Below, one piece after another: positions 37,771 to 46,120 of a DNA stretch of 64,000 bases. This stretch comes from Flavobacterium urocaniciphilum (GTDB taxonomy: Bacteria; Bacteroidota; Bacteroidia; Flavobacteriales; Flavobacteriaceae). The notes under the pieces are model-generated. The model had not been told where the DNA came from. It searched no databases and saw only the letters and a list, made by a program, of their open reading frames with translations. The stretch spans positions 79,484 to 143,483 of the forward strand of contig NZ_FOEI01000007.1 in the NCBI RefSeq assembly GCF_900110615.1. Direction: 5' to 3'. The position numbers and the translations under genes were made by a program. The number at the start of each line of letters is the position of its first letter. The first letter of the stretch is position 1.

Positions 37771-38310
37771 TTATATTTTTAGAAGATGTGACAAAATAAA
37801 ATCAATAGCCGCATTAAGTAAGGCTGTTCCGGCTTCAGGTCCAAAAATTTGTTGTAAATGACAATTTAATTGCCACCATCTGCAAGGATAAGCTTCTCTA
37901 CCAACTGGGTTGTAATTTCCTGTAGTTGCATCACCAGGACCTCCAAATAATTCTGAACCTGTAGATTTTGGATTTTTTGTTAACGCATCTTGTTGAAATT
38001 TTAGAGCTTTAGCAAATGATATTCCGTCATAGGTTTCTATGATTTTGTTGTCTGTTGATTTGTTTTTTAAATGATTATAAGCATCATTTAATAAATTTCT
38101 TCCTTCAGTTGTATTTTGCCACTTACCGCATAGGGTTTTTTCAAAAGCAGCAAAATCTGTGGTGTTATTAAATGCTTGTGATAATTGATTTTTAAATGAA
38201 ATAAAAGCTTTGGCAGCTGTAATTCTAGCATCCTCTTTTGTTTCAATTTGGGCATTAACATTCACACTTAACAACACTGTGGCAATAAAGCCAAATAACA
38301 TTTTTTTCAT
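37771..38310 (-). CDS. Hypothetical secreted protein divergent from the RiPP regulator
   Basis: The start ATG 38310 (MKKMLFGFIATVL) gives a 179-residue protein with a signal peptide ending VNAQ; a longer frame would add 11 residues that are not signal-like. The N-terminal half is helical. The C-terminal part has GGPGDATTGNYNPVG, then YPCRWWQLNC with two Cys and two Trp, and finally a hydrophobic helix (AGTALLNAAIDFILSHLL). No family was recognised. Its 5' leader contains a hairpin (38336-38377). Being divergent from the TPR/AraC gene, it may belong to the same regulon, but this is inference. Confidence 0.55.
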   Translation of the reverse strand: MKKMLFGFIATVLLSVNVNAQIETKEDARITAAKAFISFKNQLSQAFNNTTDFAAFEKTLCGKWQNTTEGRNLLNDAYNHLKNKSTDNKIIETYDGISFAKALKFQQDALTKNPKSTGSELFGGPGDATTGNYNPVGREAYPCRWWQLNCHLQQIFGPEAGTALLNAAIDFILSHLLKI

Positions 38311-38335
38311 ATATTTGTTTTTTTTAAAATTAATT

Positions 38336-38383
38336 GCAGTCAACTTAGTACGCCAATACTAATTTAAGTTTGACTGCTTTTTT
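38336..38383. promoter_or_regulatory. Hairpin with T-run in the intergenic region
   Basis: GCAGTCAACTTAG pairs, with one bulge, with TTAAGTTTGACTGC, followed on the plus strand by TTTTTT. It sits 26-70 bases upstream of the minus-strand ATG at 38310. It could be a leader structure for that gene or a barrier to plus-strand read-through. Confidence 0.45.
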
Positions 38384-38554
38384 ATAGTTGGAATTTTCAA
38401 TATTAAAAGCAAAGCCAACTTTTCTTCACTTTAAACAAACAGTTTTAAAGAAATCTGATAATTCTAATTAGTTCCTCTTTTTTACTTGCAAGTTTTGTTT
38501 TCAGAACACTGCAAAGAAATGGGAATAGATAAGAATATTGCAAATGGATTTACT

Positions 38555-38589
38555 CGAAATTCATGAATTTCGTTGCTGATTTCATGAAT
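38555..38589 (+). promoter_or_regulatory. Tandem palindromic operator candidate upstream of the TPR/AraC regulator
   Basis: CGAAATTCATGAATTTCG at 38555-38572 is a perfect 18-bp palindrome. A second TTCATGAA core lies at 38581-38588. The centres are 21 bp apart, two helical turns. ACTCGAAATTCATGAA (38552-38567) recurs exactly at 40432-40447, upstream of the RiPP precursor. The inverted second site (38576-38589) also matches 40439-40452. Confidence 0.65.
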
Positions 38590-38641
38590 GTTAAATAATT
38601 TTTTAATTAAATATCTGATTTTCAGCATTAGGTAAATTTTA

Positions 38642-38649
38642 TAATTTTG
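38642..38649 (+). promoter_or_regulatory. -7 promoter box for the TPR/AraC regulator
   Basis: TAATTTTG fits TAnnTTTG, 57 bases before the ATG at 38707. The nearest operator core is centred about 58 bases upstream, a position suited to an activator. Confidence 0.5.
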
Positions 38650-38706
38650 TAAGTATTTTAATATTAATTTATATTTTTACACTTTATTAATTAATTAACA
38701 TCTAAA

Positions 38707-40398
38707 ATGATTTTTAAAAAAATTTATTTTATTTTTTTAGTTTTCCTATCTGTAAATTTTATGTTTGCTTATTCCCAAAACGAAATTAACAAAATGAGCT
38801 TTCTTGATATTTCAAAAAGGTTCTTTGAAAGTCAAGATAATTTAAAAGGTCAACTATATTATGCAGGATTATATTTAAAAAAGGCAAAAAAAGAAAATAA
38901 AAATATAGAGAAAGCAGTAGCTTATGATTTTTTTTCTATGGCATTTTTAGAATATGATTTAGAAAAAGCAAATTATTATTCTGATTTAGCAATTTCTAAT
39001 TCACTAAAAAATCCAGATGCTTTTTACCCAATGAATGCATATTGGAATAAAGCAGTTATTTTGAGTAAACAAAAAAAATTCAATGAAGCAATAATTTATT
39101 ATTCAAAAGCAGAAAATCTTGCAAAAAAATATAATTCTGATTTTTATTTTGCTATTAAATTAAATATTGGAATAATAAAATCTGAAAATTTAGGCGAGGT
39201 TAATGAAGCAATTAATATTTATAAGCAATGTTATAATTTTTATAATAAAAAAGAAAATGTTGATTACTATAATGATTTTAGAAGACGAACTATGTTTTCA
39301 TTGGCAGATGCTTATAAAAGTCTAAAGCAAAATGATTCTGCTTCTTATTACAACAAAATGGGTTATGTTAATTCCAAAAAGTACAAAGATGATTTTCACT
39401 TATCGCTTTTTGTTCTTAATGAAGGTGCAAATTTAATAAATAAAGGAAACTATAAATCAGCTTTAGATAGTTTAAATAAAGTGTATTTTAAAATTATTAA
39501 TAATAAGAAATTTAAAAATAATATAATTCCAATATATTTTTATTTTGGTAAAGCTTACGAGGGTTTAAATAACTATAATAAAGCATTAGAAAATTTTATT
39601 AAAGTTGATTCAATCTTTAATTTGACTAAAGAAATAACACCAGAATTTGTTGATGGATATCATTTTATTATTAACTATTATAAGAAAACTAAAAATACTG
39701 ATAAACAGTTGTATTATATAAATAAGTTGATGGAGATAAATAATAGTTTTCAAAAAAATTATAAAGAATTAATGAAAAAACTTCATAATGATTATGATAT
39801 TCCAGGTGTTGTAATGGAGAAAGAAAGCATTATTAATTCGTTAAATAAAGATAGATATTTCAATTATTATTTAATTGCAATTTTGTTTGCTTTATTTTTT
39901 TTGAGTTTATATTTTATTTATAAGCAAAAGAAAATTCATGAAATCCGTTTTAATAAAGTAATTGTTGAGACTCAAAAAAATAAAAATGAATCTTTAAAAT
40001 CTAAAGTTGTTTTAAGAAATAAAACAAATGGTTATGAGATATCTCCAGAAATTGTTTCTGAAATTTTACAAAAATTAAACAATTTTGAAAAAGAAAAAAA
40101 ATATATTAATTCTATTATTTCAATACATACTTTAGCTCAAGATTTAAATACTAATTCTAAATATTTATCAAGTATTATTAATAATAATTTGAATAAATCA
40201 TTTACTAATTACATTAATGATTTAAGAATTGATAATATTATTAACGAACTTAAGGTAAATAAAAAGCTAAGGAAATATAATGTTAAAAGTATAGCTGAAG
40301 AAGCTGGTTTTAATACTGCAGAATCTTTTTCAAAAGCATTTTTTAAAAGAACAGGTATTAAACCAGCATATTTTGTTAAAAAATTAAGTGAATTTTAG
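38707..40398 (+). CDS. Membrane-anchored TPR sensor with C-terminal AraC-type DNA-binding domain
   Basis: The 563-residue protein has an N-terminal hydrophobic signal or anchor (about 1-24). Helical TPR-like repeats follow at about 40-370 (e.g. ALENFIKVDSIF, EAIIYYSKAENLAKK). One membrane helix lies at about 386-404 (YYLIAILFALFFLSLYFIY), then a coiled linker, and an AraC-type double helix-turn-helix at about 465-560 (IHTLAQDLNTNSKYLSSII and VKSIAEEAGFNTAESFSKAF). The layout suggests the TPR domain faces the periplasm and the DNA-binding domain the cytoplasm. It lies directly upstream of the RiPP precursor and probably regulates it; the shared palindromic sites support autoregulation. What it senses is unknown. 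Confidence 0.85.
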   Translation: MIFKKIYFIFLVFLSVNFMFAYSQNEINKMSFLDISKRFFESQDNLKGQLYYAGLYLKKAKKENKNIEKAVAYDFFSMAFLEYDLEKANYYSDLAISNSLKNPDAFYPMNAYWNKAVILSKQKKFNEAIIYYSKAENLAKKYNSDFYFAIKLNIGIIKSENLGEVNEAINIYKQCYNFYNKKENVDYYNDFRRRTMFSLADAYKSLKQNDSASYYNKMGYVNSKKYKDDFHLSLFVLNEGANLINKGNYKSALDSLNKVYFKIINNKKFKNNIIPIYFYFGKAYEGLNNYNKALENFIKVDSIFNLTKEITPEFVDGYHFIINYYKKTKNTDKQLYYINKLMEINNSFQKNYKELMKKLHNDYDIPGVVMEKESIINSLNKDRYFNYYLIAILFALFFLSLYFIYKQKKIHEIRFNKVIVETQKNKNESLKSKVVLRNKTNGYEISPEIVSEILQKLNNFEKEKKYINSIISIHTLAQDLNTNSKYLSSIINNNLNKSFTNYINDLRIDNIINELKVNKKLRKYNVKSIAEEAGFNTAESFSKAFFKRTGIKPAYFVKKLSEF

Positions 40399-40431
40399 AT
40401 TGTTGTCATTTAACGCTTTATATTTTTTAAA

Positions 40432-40452
40432 ACTCGAAATTCATGAAATCAG
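40432..40452 (+). promoter_or_regulatory. Operator candidate upstream of the RiPP precursor
   Basis: ACTCGAAATTCATGAA at 40432-40447 is identical to 38552-38567. Bases 40439-40452 match the reverse complement of 38576-38589. The TTCATGAA centre is about 54 bp upstream of the -7 box at 40497, close to the spacing at the regulator promoter. Confidence 0.65.
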
Positions 40453-40496
40453 TGTAATCTAAACCCAAATAAATTTCTTTTAAAATATAGACTTTA

Positions 40497-40504
40497 TAGA
40501 TTTG
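40497..40504 (+). promoter_or_regulatory. -7 promoter box for the RiPP precursor operon
   Basis: TAGATTTG fits TAnnTTTG, 22 bases before the precursor ATG at 40527. Confidence 0.5.
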
Positions 40505-40526
40505 AACCTTAAATTTAATAACAATT

Positions 40527-40736
40527 ATGATGAAATCAAAAAAACAAATCAGAAAATTTAACTTTGAAAAATTTGAAGTTGCTAAGTTAGAAATTTTAAA
40601 AACTATTTATGGAGGAACTGGTGTTAATGGTGATACTGCAACGAATGATAGGCCTGGAAACTCTTCACAGCCTTGTGTGATTAGTAGAAATTCTAATCCT
40701 CCTTGTAAACCAATTGATACATCAATTAGTGGGTAA
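40527..40736 (+). CDS. Candidate lanthipeptide-type RiPP precursor peptide
   Basis: The peptide has 69 residues. Residues 1-30 form a Lys-rich leader (FNFEKFEVAKLEIL at 11-24) ending in Gly29-Gly30 (YGG). The leader element FNFE resembles the FNLD-type recognition motif of LanB substrates. The core (31-69) has four Thr, six Ser and two Cys (Cys50 and Cys60), with several Pro and Asn (GNSSQPCVISRN, NPPCKPIDTS). Ten dehydratable residues and two thiols suit dehydration and up to two thioether rings. The next genes encode a prolyl oligopeptidase and a split LanB. A second start codon follows the first (MM). I have not seen this sequence before; the assignment rests on leader/core layout and context. 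Confidence 0.72.
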   Translation: MMKSKKQIRKFNFEKFEVAKLEILKTIYGGTGVNGDTATNDRPGNSSQPCVISRNSNPPCKPIDTSISG

Positions 40737-40801
40737 TAAATAATTTTAATTGTTAAAAAAGGAATCTTTATGTGTATATACATAAAAATAAAAAATATAT
40801 T

Positions 40802-42937
40802 ATGAAAAAAACACTGTTTGGTTTATTACTTTATAGTTCACTTGCTTTTGCTCAAAAAACAACAAAAGCACCATCGCAAAAAGTTATAGATAATTATCAT
40901 GGAATTGAAGTTGTCGATGAATATCGAAATTTTGAAAATTTAAATGATACTGCAGTTTTAAATTGGATAAAAACACAATCTACATTTTCTAAAAAAGTAC
41001 TAAATGAAATTAAAAATAAAAATAGCTATTTAAATTTAGTTGATAAAATCGTGGACAGTAGGTACAATGAAATTAGAAAGAAGCCAGTCAATGTTTCTAA
41101 ACAACAAAATTTAATTTTTAAATTTGATACAAAGGATTCCATCTACAAAATTTATTATAGAAAAAACGATAAGGAAGATTTTAAAATGATCTTTTCTCCG
41201 AAAGATTATAAACCAGAGACAAAGATTAATTATTATGTAAATTATCATAAATTAAGTCCAAATAAAACATATGTAGCAATTTCTTTAACACAAAATGGTC
41301 AAGAAATTTCGGATGTTATTATTTATGATTTGAAAAAAGGAAAATTATTGAAAGATATCATTCGAAATACTTGGGTTAGTGATATTGGAGGCATAAATTG
41401 GTTGAAAAATGAAAGTGGTTTTATCTATACTTATTTACCTGATACAGATAAGAATTCTGTTGGATTTATAAAAAATTCTGAAGCTGTTTTTTATAAACTA
41501 GGTTCAAAAGAAGGTGAACATAAAGTTTTGTTTTCTAAAAAAAATAATCCAAATATTAATATTAACTCAAATGATTTTTGTGTTGCATTTCAAAGTGGAG
41601 AATATTTTTATGCAAAATTATCCGGTGTTGAATCATTGAATGATTATTATTATGCGATAAAAGATGAAAATTTAAATTTTAATTGGATCCCTTTTTTTGA
41701 AAAAAAGGATAAGGTATTTGATTTTAAAAATAAAAATAATTCTTATATTTTTTATAAGGATTTAAATGGTTATTCTTGTCTATTTGAAACGGAAATTAAA
41801 AATCCAAATTTTAAAAAAACCAATCCTATTGTTCAGTTTCCTAAAAATGAAATAATTAACAATTTTATAATATCAAAAAATGATATTTATATTTCTACAA
41901 TTACAAATGGTATTGTAGCAAAACTTTATGTTTATAAAAAAGCTTTAAAAGAAATCAAATTACCCATACCATCAGGATCTGTAAGTATATATCCCATAGA
42001 AGGAAATAAAACTGAATTTTGGGTAAGTTGTGGAAGTTGGAATAAACCTTCGATTAGATATAAATACAATTTTAAAAAGAGAATATTTATTGAGGATAAT
42101 TATAAAGAGCCTGTAAAGATTTCAGAGTTTGATGATATAGTATTTGAAGAATTAACTATAAAAACTCACGATGGTTTAGATTTACCTTTGACTTTAATTT
42201 ATAAAAAAGGAATGGTTAAAGATGGAAATAATAGAGTAATAATGGATGGATATGGAGCTTATGGTTATAACTATTCTCCATATTTTAGTCCTTATAGTTT
42301 ATTATGGGTATATCAAGGTGGAATTTTAGTTAATACACATGTTCGTGGAGGCGGTGAAAAAGGAGAGGAATGGCGTTTAGGTGGGAGTAAAGCTACAAAG
42401 TCTAACTCTTGGAAAGATTTTATTTCTAGTGCAGAATTTTTAATTGCAAATGGATATACAAATCCTGAAAAATTAGGGGTTAAAGGCGGAAGTGCAGGAG
42501 GTATTCTAATTGGAAGAGCAATTACTGAAAGGCCAGATTTATTTAAAGCTGCGATAATTGATGTTGGGATTTTAAATGTTTTACGTTTTGAATTATCTCC
42601 TAATGGTGAAAATAATTTAAAAGAATTTGGAAGTTTTAAAATTAAGGAAGAATTTGAATCTTTATATAAAATGGATCCATTTCATCATATTAAAAGAGGG
42701 GTTTCTTATCCAACAACTTTAATCACATCGGGGATGAATGATAATAGAGTAATTTATTGGCAACCTGCAAAATTTGCTGCCAAATTAATGGAGTTTAATT
42801 CTGGTGAAAATCCTATTTTTTATTTTAATGATAATGAAAGTGGGCATGGAGAAAATTCATTGAAAAAAGATTATGAAAAATTAGAAATGACTTATAATTT
42901 TTTTAATTGGCAATTAGGTAATCCTGAATATAATTAA
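40802..42937 (+). CDS. Secreted prolyl oligopeptidase family (S9A) peptidase
   Basis: The start ATG 40802 gives 711 residues with a signal peptide ending LAFAQ; an upstream in-frame ATG (40772) adds ten non-signal residues. An N-terminal beta-propeller region is followed by the alpha/beta-hydrolase domain: DGYGAYGYN, HVRGGGEKGEEWR, nucleophile Ser564 in GGSAGG, Asp647 in GMNDNRV and His682 in SGHGE. The full triad suggests an active enzyme. S9A enzymes cut short peptides after Pro. Related peptidases (FlaP) mature class III lanthipeptides, so here it may trim the exported precursor, whose core has five Pro. It may also be a general periplasmic peptidase. The gene lies 65 bp after the precursor and 25 bp before lanB. 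Confidence 0.88.
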   Translation: MKKTLFGLLLYSSLAFAQKTTKAPSQKVIDNYHGIEVVDEYRNFENLNDTAVLNWIKTQSTFSKKVLNEIKNKNSYLNLVDKIVDSRYNEIRKKPVNVSKQQNLIFKFDTKDSIYKIYYRKNDKEDFKMIFSPKDYKPETKINYYVNYHKLSPNKTYVAISLTQNGQEISDVIIYDLKKGKLLKDIIRNTWVSDIGGINWLKNESGFIYTYLPDTDKNSVGFIKNSEAVFYKLGSKEGEHKVLFSKKNNPNININSNDFCVAFQSGEYFYAKLSGVESLNDYYYAIKDENLNFNWIPFFEKKDKVFDFKNKNNSYIFYKDLNGYSCLFETEIKNPNFKKTNPIVQFPKNEIINNFIISKNDIYISTITNGIVAKLYVYKKALKEIKLPIPSGSVSIYPIEGNKTEFWVSCGSWNKPSIRYKYNFKKRIFIEDNYKEPVKISEFDDIVFEELTIKTHDGLDLPLTLIYKKGMVKDGNNRVIMDGYGAYGYNYSPYFSPYSLLWVYQGGILVNTHVRGGGEKGEEWRLGGSKATKSNSWKDFISSAEFLIANGYTNPEKLGVKGGSAGGILIGRAITERPDLFKAAIIDVGILNVLRFELSPNGENNLKEFGSFKIKEEFESLYKMDPFHHIKRGVSYPTTLITSGMNDNRVIYWQPAKFAAKLMEFNSGENPIFYFNDNESGHGENSLKKDYEKLEMTYNFFNWQLGNPEYN

Positions 42938-42962
42938 AATATAAATACTTCATTTTGTTAAA

Positions 42963-45158
42963 ATGCAACCAAACACCATAAGTTGTTTCAATACCTACAT
43001 ATTGAGAACACCTTTATTTCCAATAAATTTTTATACGCAGTTACTTACAACTTATTCAAGCGATAGGTTGTTTAAGATTTTGGAAGAAGATGTAATTAAA
43101 AATGCAATTGGAATTGCTTCTCCAGAACTTATTGCCGAATTTGAAAAATTAAAAAGCTATTCAGAAGAAATTAATTCCAATAAAAAAATCAATTTAGAGT
43201 TAGCCTTGTTAAAATATATAGCAAGGCTTTCTTCTAGGGCAACACCCTTCGGAACTTTCGCAGGTTGTAGCGCTGGGGTTTTAGCAAATGAAACATCTAT
43301 TGAAATGGATGCAATGGATAAGCATGAAGTGTTTATGCAATTCGACATGCACTATTGGATCAATTTATTAAAAGATATAGCTCAAAATCCAAACGTTCAA
43401 AAGGAGCTAATTTACTATCCAAACTCTTCATTGTATAAAATAACCGATTTTTATAGATATGTGGAATATCAATATGTGAATAAAAAAAGAGAGCATGTTT
43501 TATCTTCTTTTCGATTAAATCAAGTGATTGATATACTTATTGAAAACGCTAAAAGCGGAATAAAATTTAAGGTTTTAGTTAATTTAATTACTGAAGATGA
43601 ATCTGAAATGGAAGCAGCTTCAGAATTTGTTTTAGAATTAATTAATTGCCAAATTTTAATAAGTGAATTAGAGGCAACTATTACGGGTGTTTTTGACATA
43701 AAAAGAATCATAAAAATTCTAAAGAGTATACCAAGTTTTAAAACCGAATGTAATTTATTAGAAGAAATGGCTTTTCATTTGAATAGTAAAACTCATCTTC
43801 AAAATCTAGAAAATCGTTCAAATACTTTAAATAGTTTAGTCAGTCTTTTTGTTACAGATTTTGAAGAGAAATACCTTTTGCAATACGATTTATTTACAAA
43901 AACTAAAAATTCATTGCTGAATAAAAAAGTGAGTTTAAAGGTTGAAAAAGCACTTCGTTTTTTAAGTAGAATTAAAAGAAATAATGAGAATGTTAATTTA
44001 TCTAATTTTAAAAAAGCCTATTTAAAAAGATATGAAACTAGAGAAATGCCACTTTCAGTTGTTTTAGATTCAGAATTAGGAATTGGATATCTTCAACATA
44101 CAACCATGAATGATACACATACTATATTAGATCGTTTTGCGTTCGACAAAAGTAAAAAAGGAACAACTATTACTGAAAATTGGACAAAATTAGATTACAT
44201 TTTAGAAAAAAAATTAAAAGAATCGATTTTAAATTCTCAAAGTATTATTGTTTTAGAAGATAAAGATTTCGAGTTTTTAAATGTTGAAAACAAGAAATAT
44301 CCCAATACTTTTTCTGTAATGGTAGAAATATTTAATGAAGAAGATAAGGATGTAATTTCTATTGAGTCAAGTGGTACTATCAGTGCAGCAAAACTCATTG
44401 GAAGATTTTGTAACGGTAACGAAGCTATTCATGATTTAGCAAATGAAATCATTCAAAAAGAAGCAGCATTAAATTCAGATAAAATTTTGGCTGAAATTGT
44501 ACACATTCCTCAATCAAGAACGGGAAATGTATTAAAAAGACCTGCTTTAAGAGAATACGAAATTCCGTATTTGTCTAATAGTATATTGCCCAAAGACAAT
44601 CAAATTGACATAGAAGATTTAAGTGTTTCTATTAAAGATAATACGGTTGTGTTGAAGTCGAAAAAGCTAAATAAAGAAATTATTCCATGTTTGTCGAATG
44701 CGCATAATTATTCGTATAATTCGCTTCCGATTTATCATTTCCTGTGCGATTTACAAGGGCAATCTGTACAATCAATTCCAAATTTCAGTTGGGGATTTCT
44801 AGAGAACCATTATGATTATTTTCCAAGAGTAGTGTATGCAGAAGTAATTTTATCAAAGGCGAAATGGATTATTGACTTTGATGAACTTAATCTGTTTTTA
44901 AAGCTTGATTTTGAAAAATTTACTGTTTGGAAAAACCAAAAAAGAATTCCGCAGTTTGTTAATTTAGTCAATGGCGACAATACTTTGTTGTTAGATTTGA
45001 ATGTAGAAATAGGTTTGAAATTATTACTTAATTCTATAAAGCCACATTCGAAAATTATCTTAGAAGAATTTTTGTTTAAAGATAATTCGGTAGTTAAAGA
45101 CGCTCATTCGAATTCATTTGCCAATCAATTCATTTTGTCATATTATAATTCAAATTAA
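42963..45158 (+). CDS. Lantibiotic dehydratase, LanB glutamylation domain (split LanB, N-terminal part)
   Basis: The 731-residue protein has the LanB N-terminal signature SSRATPFGTFAG at residues 90-101 and a C-terminal region with WGFLENHYDYFPRV and KFTVWKNQKRIPQFV. It lacks the roughly 300-residue elimination domain, which is encoded by the next gene. In class I lanthipeptide and thiopeptide pathways this part adds glutamate from glutamyl-tRNA to Ser/Thr of the precursor. Full-length LanB is about 1000 residues; a split is known from thiopeptide pathways. The gene ends 2 bp before the next start, so the halves are probably made in equal amounts. Confidence 0.88.
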   Translation: MQPNTISCFNTYILRTPLFPINFYTQLLTTYSSDRLFKILEEDVIKNAIGIASPELIAEFEKLKSYSEEINSNKKINLELALLKYIARLSSRATPFGTFAGCSAGVLANETSIEMDAMDKHEVFMQFDMHYWINLLKDIAQNPNVQKELIYYPNSSLYKITDFYRYVEYQYVNKKREHVLSSFRLNQVIDILIENAKSGIKFKVLVNLITEDESEMEAASEFVLELINCQILISELEATITGVFDIKRIIKILKSIPSFKTECNLLEEMAFHLNSKTHLQNLENRSNTLNSLVSLFVTDFEEKYLLQYDLFTKTKNSLLNKKVSLKVEKALRFLSRIKRNNENVNLSNFKKAYLKRYETREMPLSVVLDSELGIGYLQHTTMNDTHTILDRFAFDKSKKGTTITENWTKLDYILEKKLKESILNSQSIIVLEDKDFEFLNVENKKYPNTFSVMVEIFNEEDKDVISIESSGTISAAKLIGRFCNGNEAIHDLANEIIQKEAALNSDKILAEIVHIPQSRTGNVLKRPALREYEIPYLSNSILPKDNQIDIEDLSVSIKDNTVVLKSKKLNKEIIPCLSNAHNYSYNSLPIYHFLCDLQGQSVQSIPNFSWGFLENHYDYFPRVVYAEVILSKAKWIIDFDELNLFLKLDFEKFTVWKNQKRIPQFVNLVNGDNTLLLDLNVEIGLKLLLNSIKPHSKIILEEFLFKDNSVVKDAHSNSFANQFILSYYNSN

Positions 45159-45159
45159 A

Positions 45160-46056
45160 ATGGAAAGAGTTTTTAGTTTGGGCAGTGAATGGATTTATTT
45201 TAAAATTTATACAGGTTATAAAACTGCAGATCTAATTCTAATAGAATATTTAAAAGAGAAAATAGATATATTAATTGAAGAAAATCATATCAAAAAGTGG
45301 TTTTTTATTCGGTATTTCGATACAGATAGTCACCTCCGACTTCGATTTCAAGTTCATAATCCGGAATCGGTTTACGTAATTTGTAAAGAACTTAACCCAA
45401 TTTTTCAAGATGTATTAAACAAAAATTACTGCTGGAAAATTCAAAACGATACCTATTTAAGAGAAGTAGAACGTTATGGTCTAACAACAATTGAGGATTC
45501 TGAAACATTATTTTATTTTGATAGTAAAATGATGTTGGAGTATTTGAGCTTTAAAAACAGTTTTGAAAATGAAGCAACCCAATTGTTTTTCAGTTTCCTT
45601 AGTATTAATAGTTTTCTAAATGCATTTTCTTTACCTTTTTCAGAGAAGTTAATATTACTAAACGAAATGCAATTGGCATTTAAACAAGAATTCAACGCCA
45701 CTAAAGTTTTAAAATCGCAACTCGATAAACATTATAGAGGTTTAGAAAACGATATAGTAAAAGTTCTAAATTATGAAGCTCAAGAAGAGTTTCAATTTCT
45801 TTATGCAATAATTGAAGAAAAATCGGAAAATAGCAAACCTGTTGCTAATGCAATTAAAGAAAAATTAAAAATCAATTTATTTTCCTTTCTCTCGAGTCAT
45901 ATTCATATGATGATTAACCGACAATTTACATCTCGTCAACGAGAATATGAAGTATTAATTTACGATCATTTATATAGATACTATAAAATGTGTTTTTATA
46001 GAAATGATACATTTAAATTAAATAATGTAAAGCCTAATACTGAAACAATAAAATGA
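45160..46056 (+). CDS. Thiopeptide-type dehydratase elimination domain (SpaB C-terminal, split LanB)
   Basis: The start ATG 45160 gives 298 residues; a frame extension from 45118 overlaps the previous gene and is not needed. The N-terminus (WIYFKIYTGYKTADLIL) and RYFDTDSHLRLRF match the SpaB C-terminal or thiopeptide-type domain. The segment LREVERYGL is also characteristic. The domain eliminates glutamate from glutamylated Ser/Thr, giving dehydroalanine or dehydrobutyrine. It works with the preceding gene product. No LanC cyclase follows. Confidence 0.88.
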   Translation: MERVFSLGSEWIYFKIYTGYKTADLILIEYLKEKIDILIEENHIKKWFFIRYFDTDSHLRLRFQVHNPESVYVICKELNPIFQDVLNKNYCWKIQNDTYLREVERYGLTTIEDSETLFYFDSKMMLEYLSFKNSFENEATQLFFSFLSINSFLNAFSLPFSEKLILLNEMQLAFKQEFNATKVLKSQLDKHYRGLENDIVKVLNYEAQEEFQFLYAIIEEKSENSKPVANAIKEKLKINLFSFLSSHIHMMINRQFTSRQREYEVLIYDHLYRYYKMCFYRNDTFKLNNVKPNTETIK

Positions 46057-46069
46057 ATCTTTATCATTG

Positions 46070-46102
46070 AAGTTGTACTTTAGAGCAACTTTTGTATATT
46101 TG
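46070..46102 (+). promoter_or_regulatory. Promoter with inverted repeat for the XRE gene
   Basis: AAGTTG (46070-46075) and CAACTT (46086-46091) form an inverted repeat with a 10-base spacer. A TTG at -33 (46073-46075) and a -7 box TATATTTG (46095-46102) have a 19-bp spacer. The inverted repeat overlaps the promoter, as expected of an autorepressor site. Confidence 0.6.
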
Positions 46103-46120
46103 TATGATAGAAAATTGAAT

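Larger units (their letters stand above)
38311..38706. other. Divergent promoter region between 37771-38310 and the TPR/AraC gene
   Basis: This 396-bp gene-free interval holds a hairpin near the minus-strand gene (38336-38377), a pair of TTCATGAA-centred sites (38555-38589), and a -7 box TAATTTTG (38642-38649) for the plus-strand gene. The rest is A/T-rich with nothing else recognised. Confidence 0.7.
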
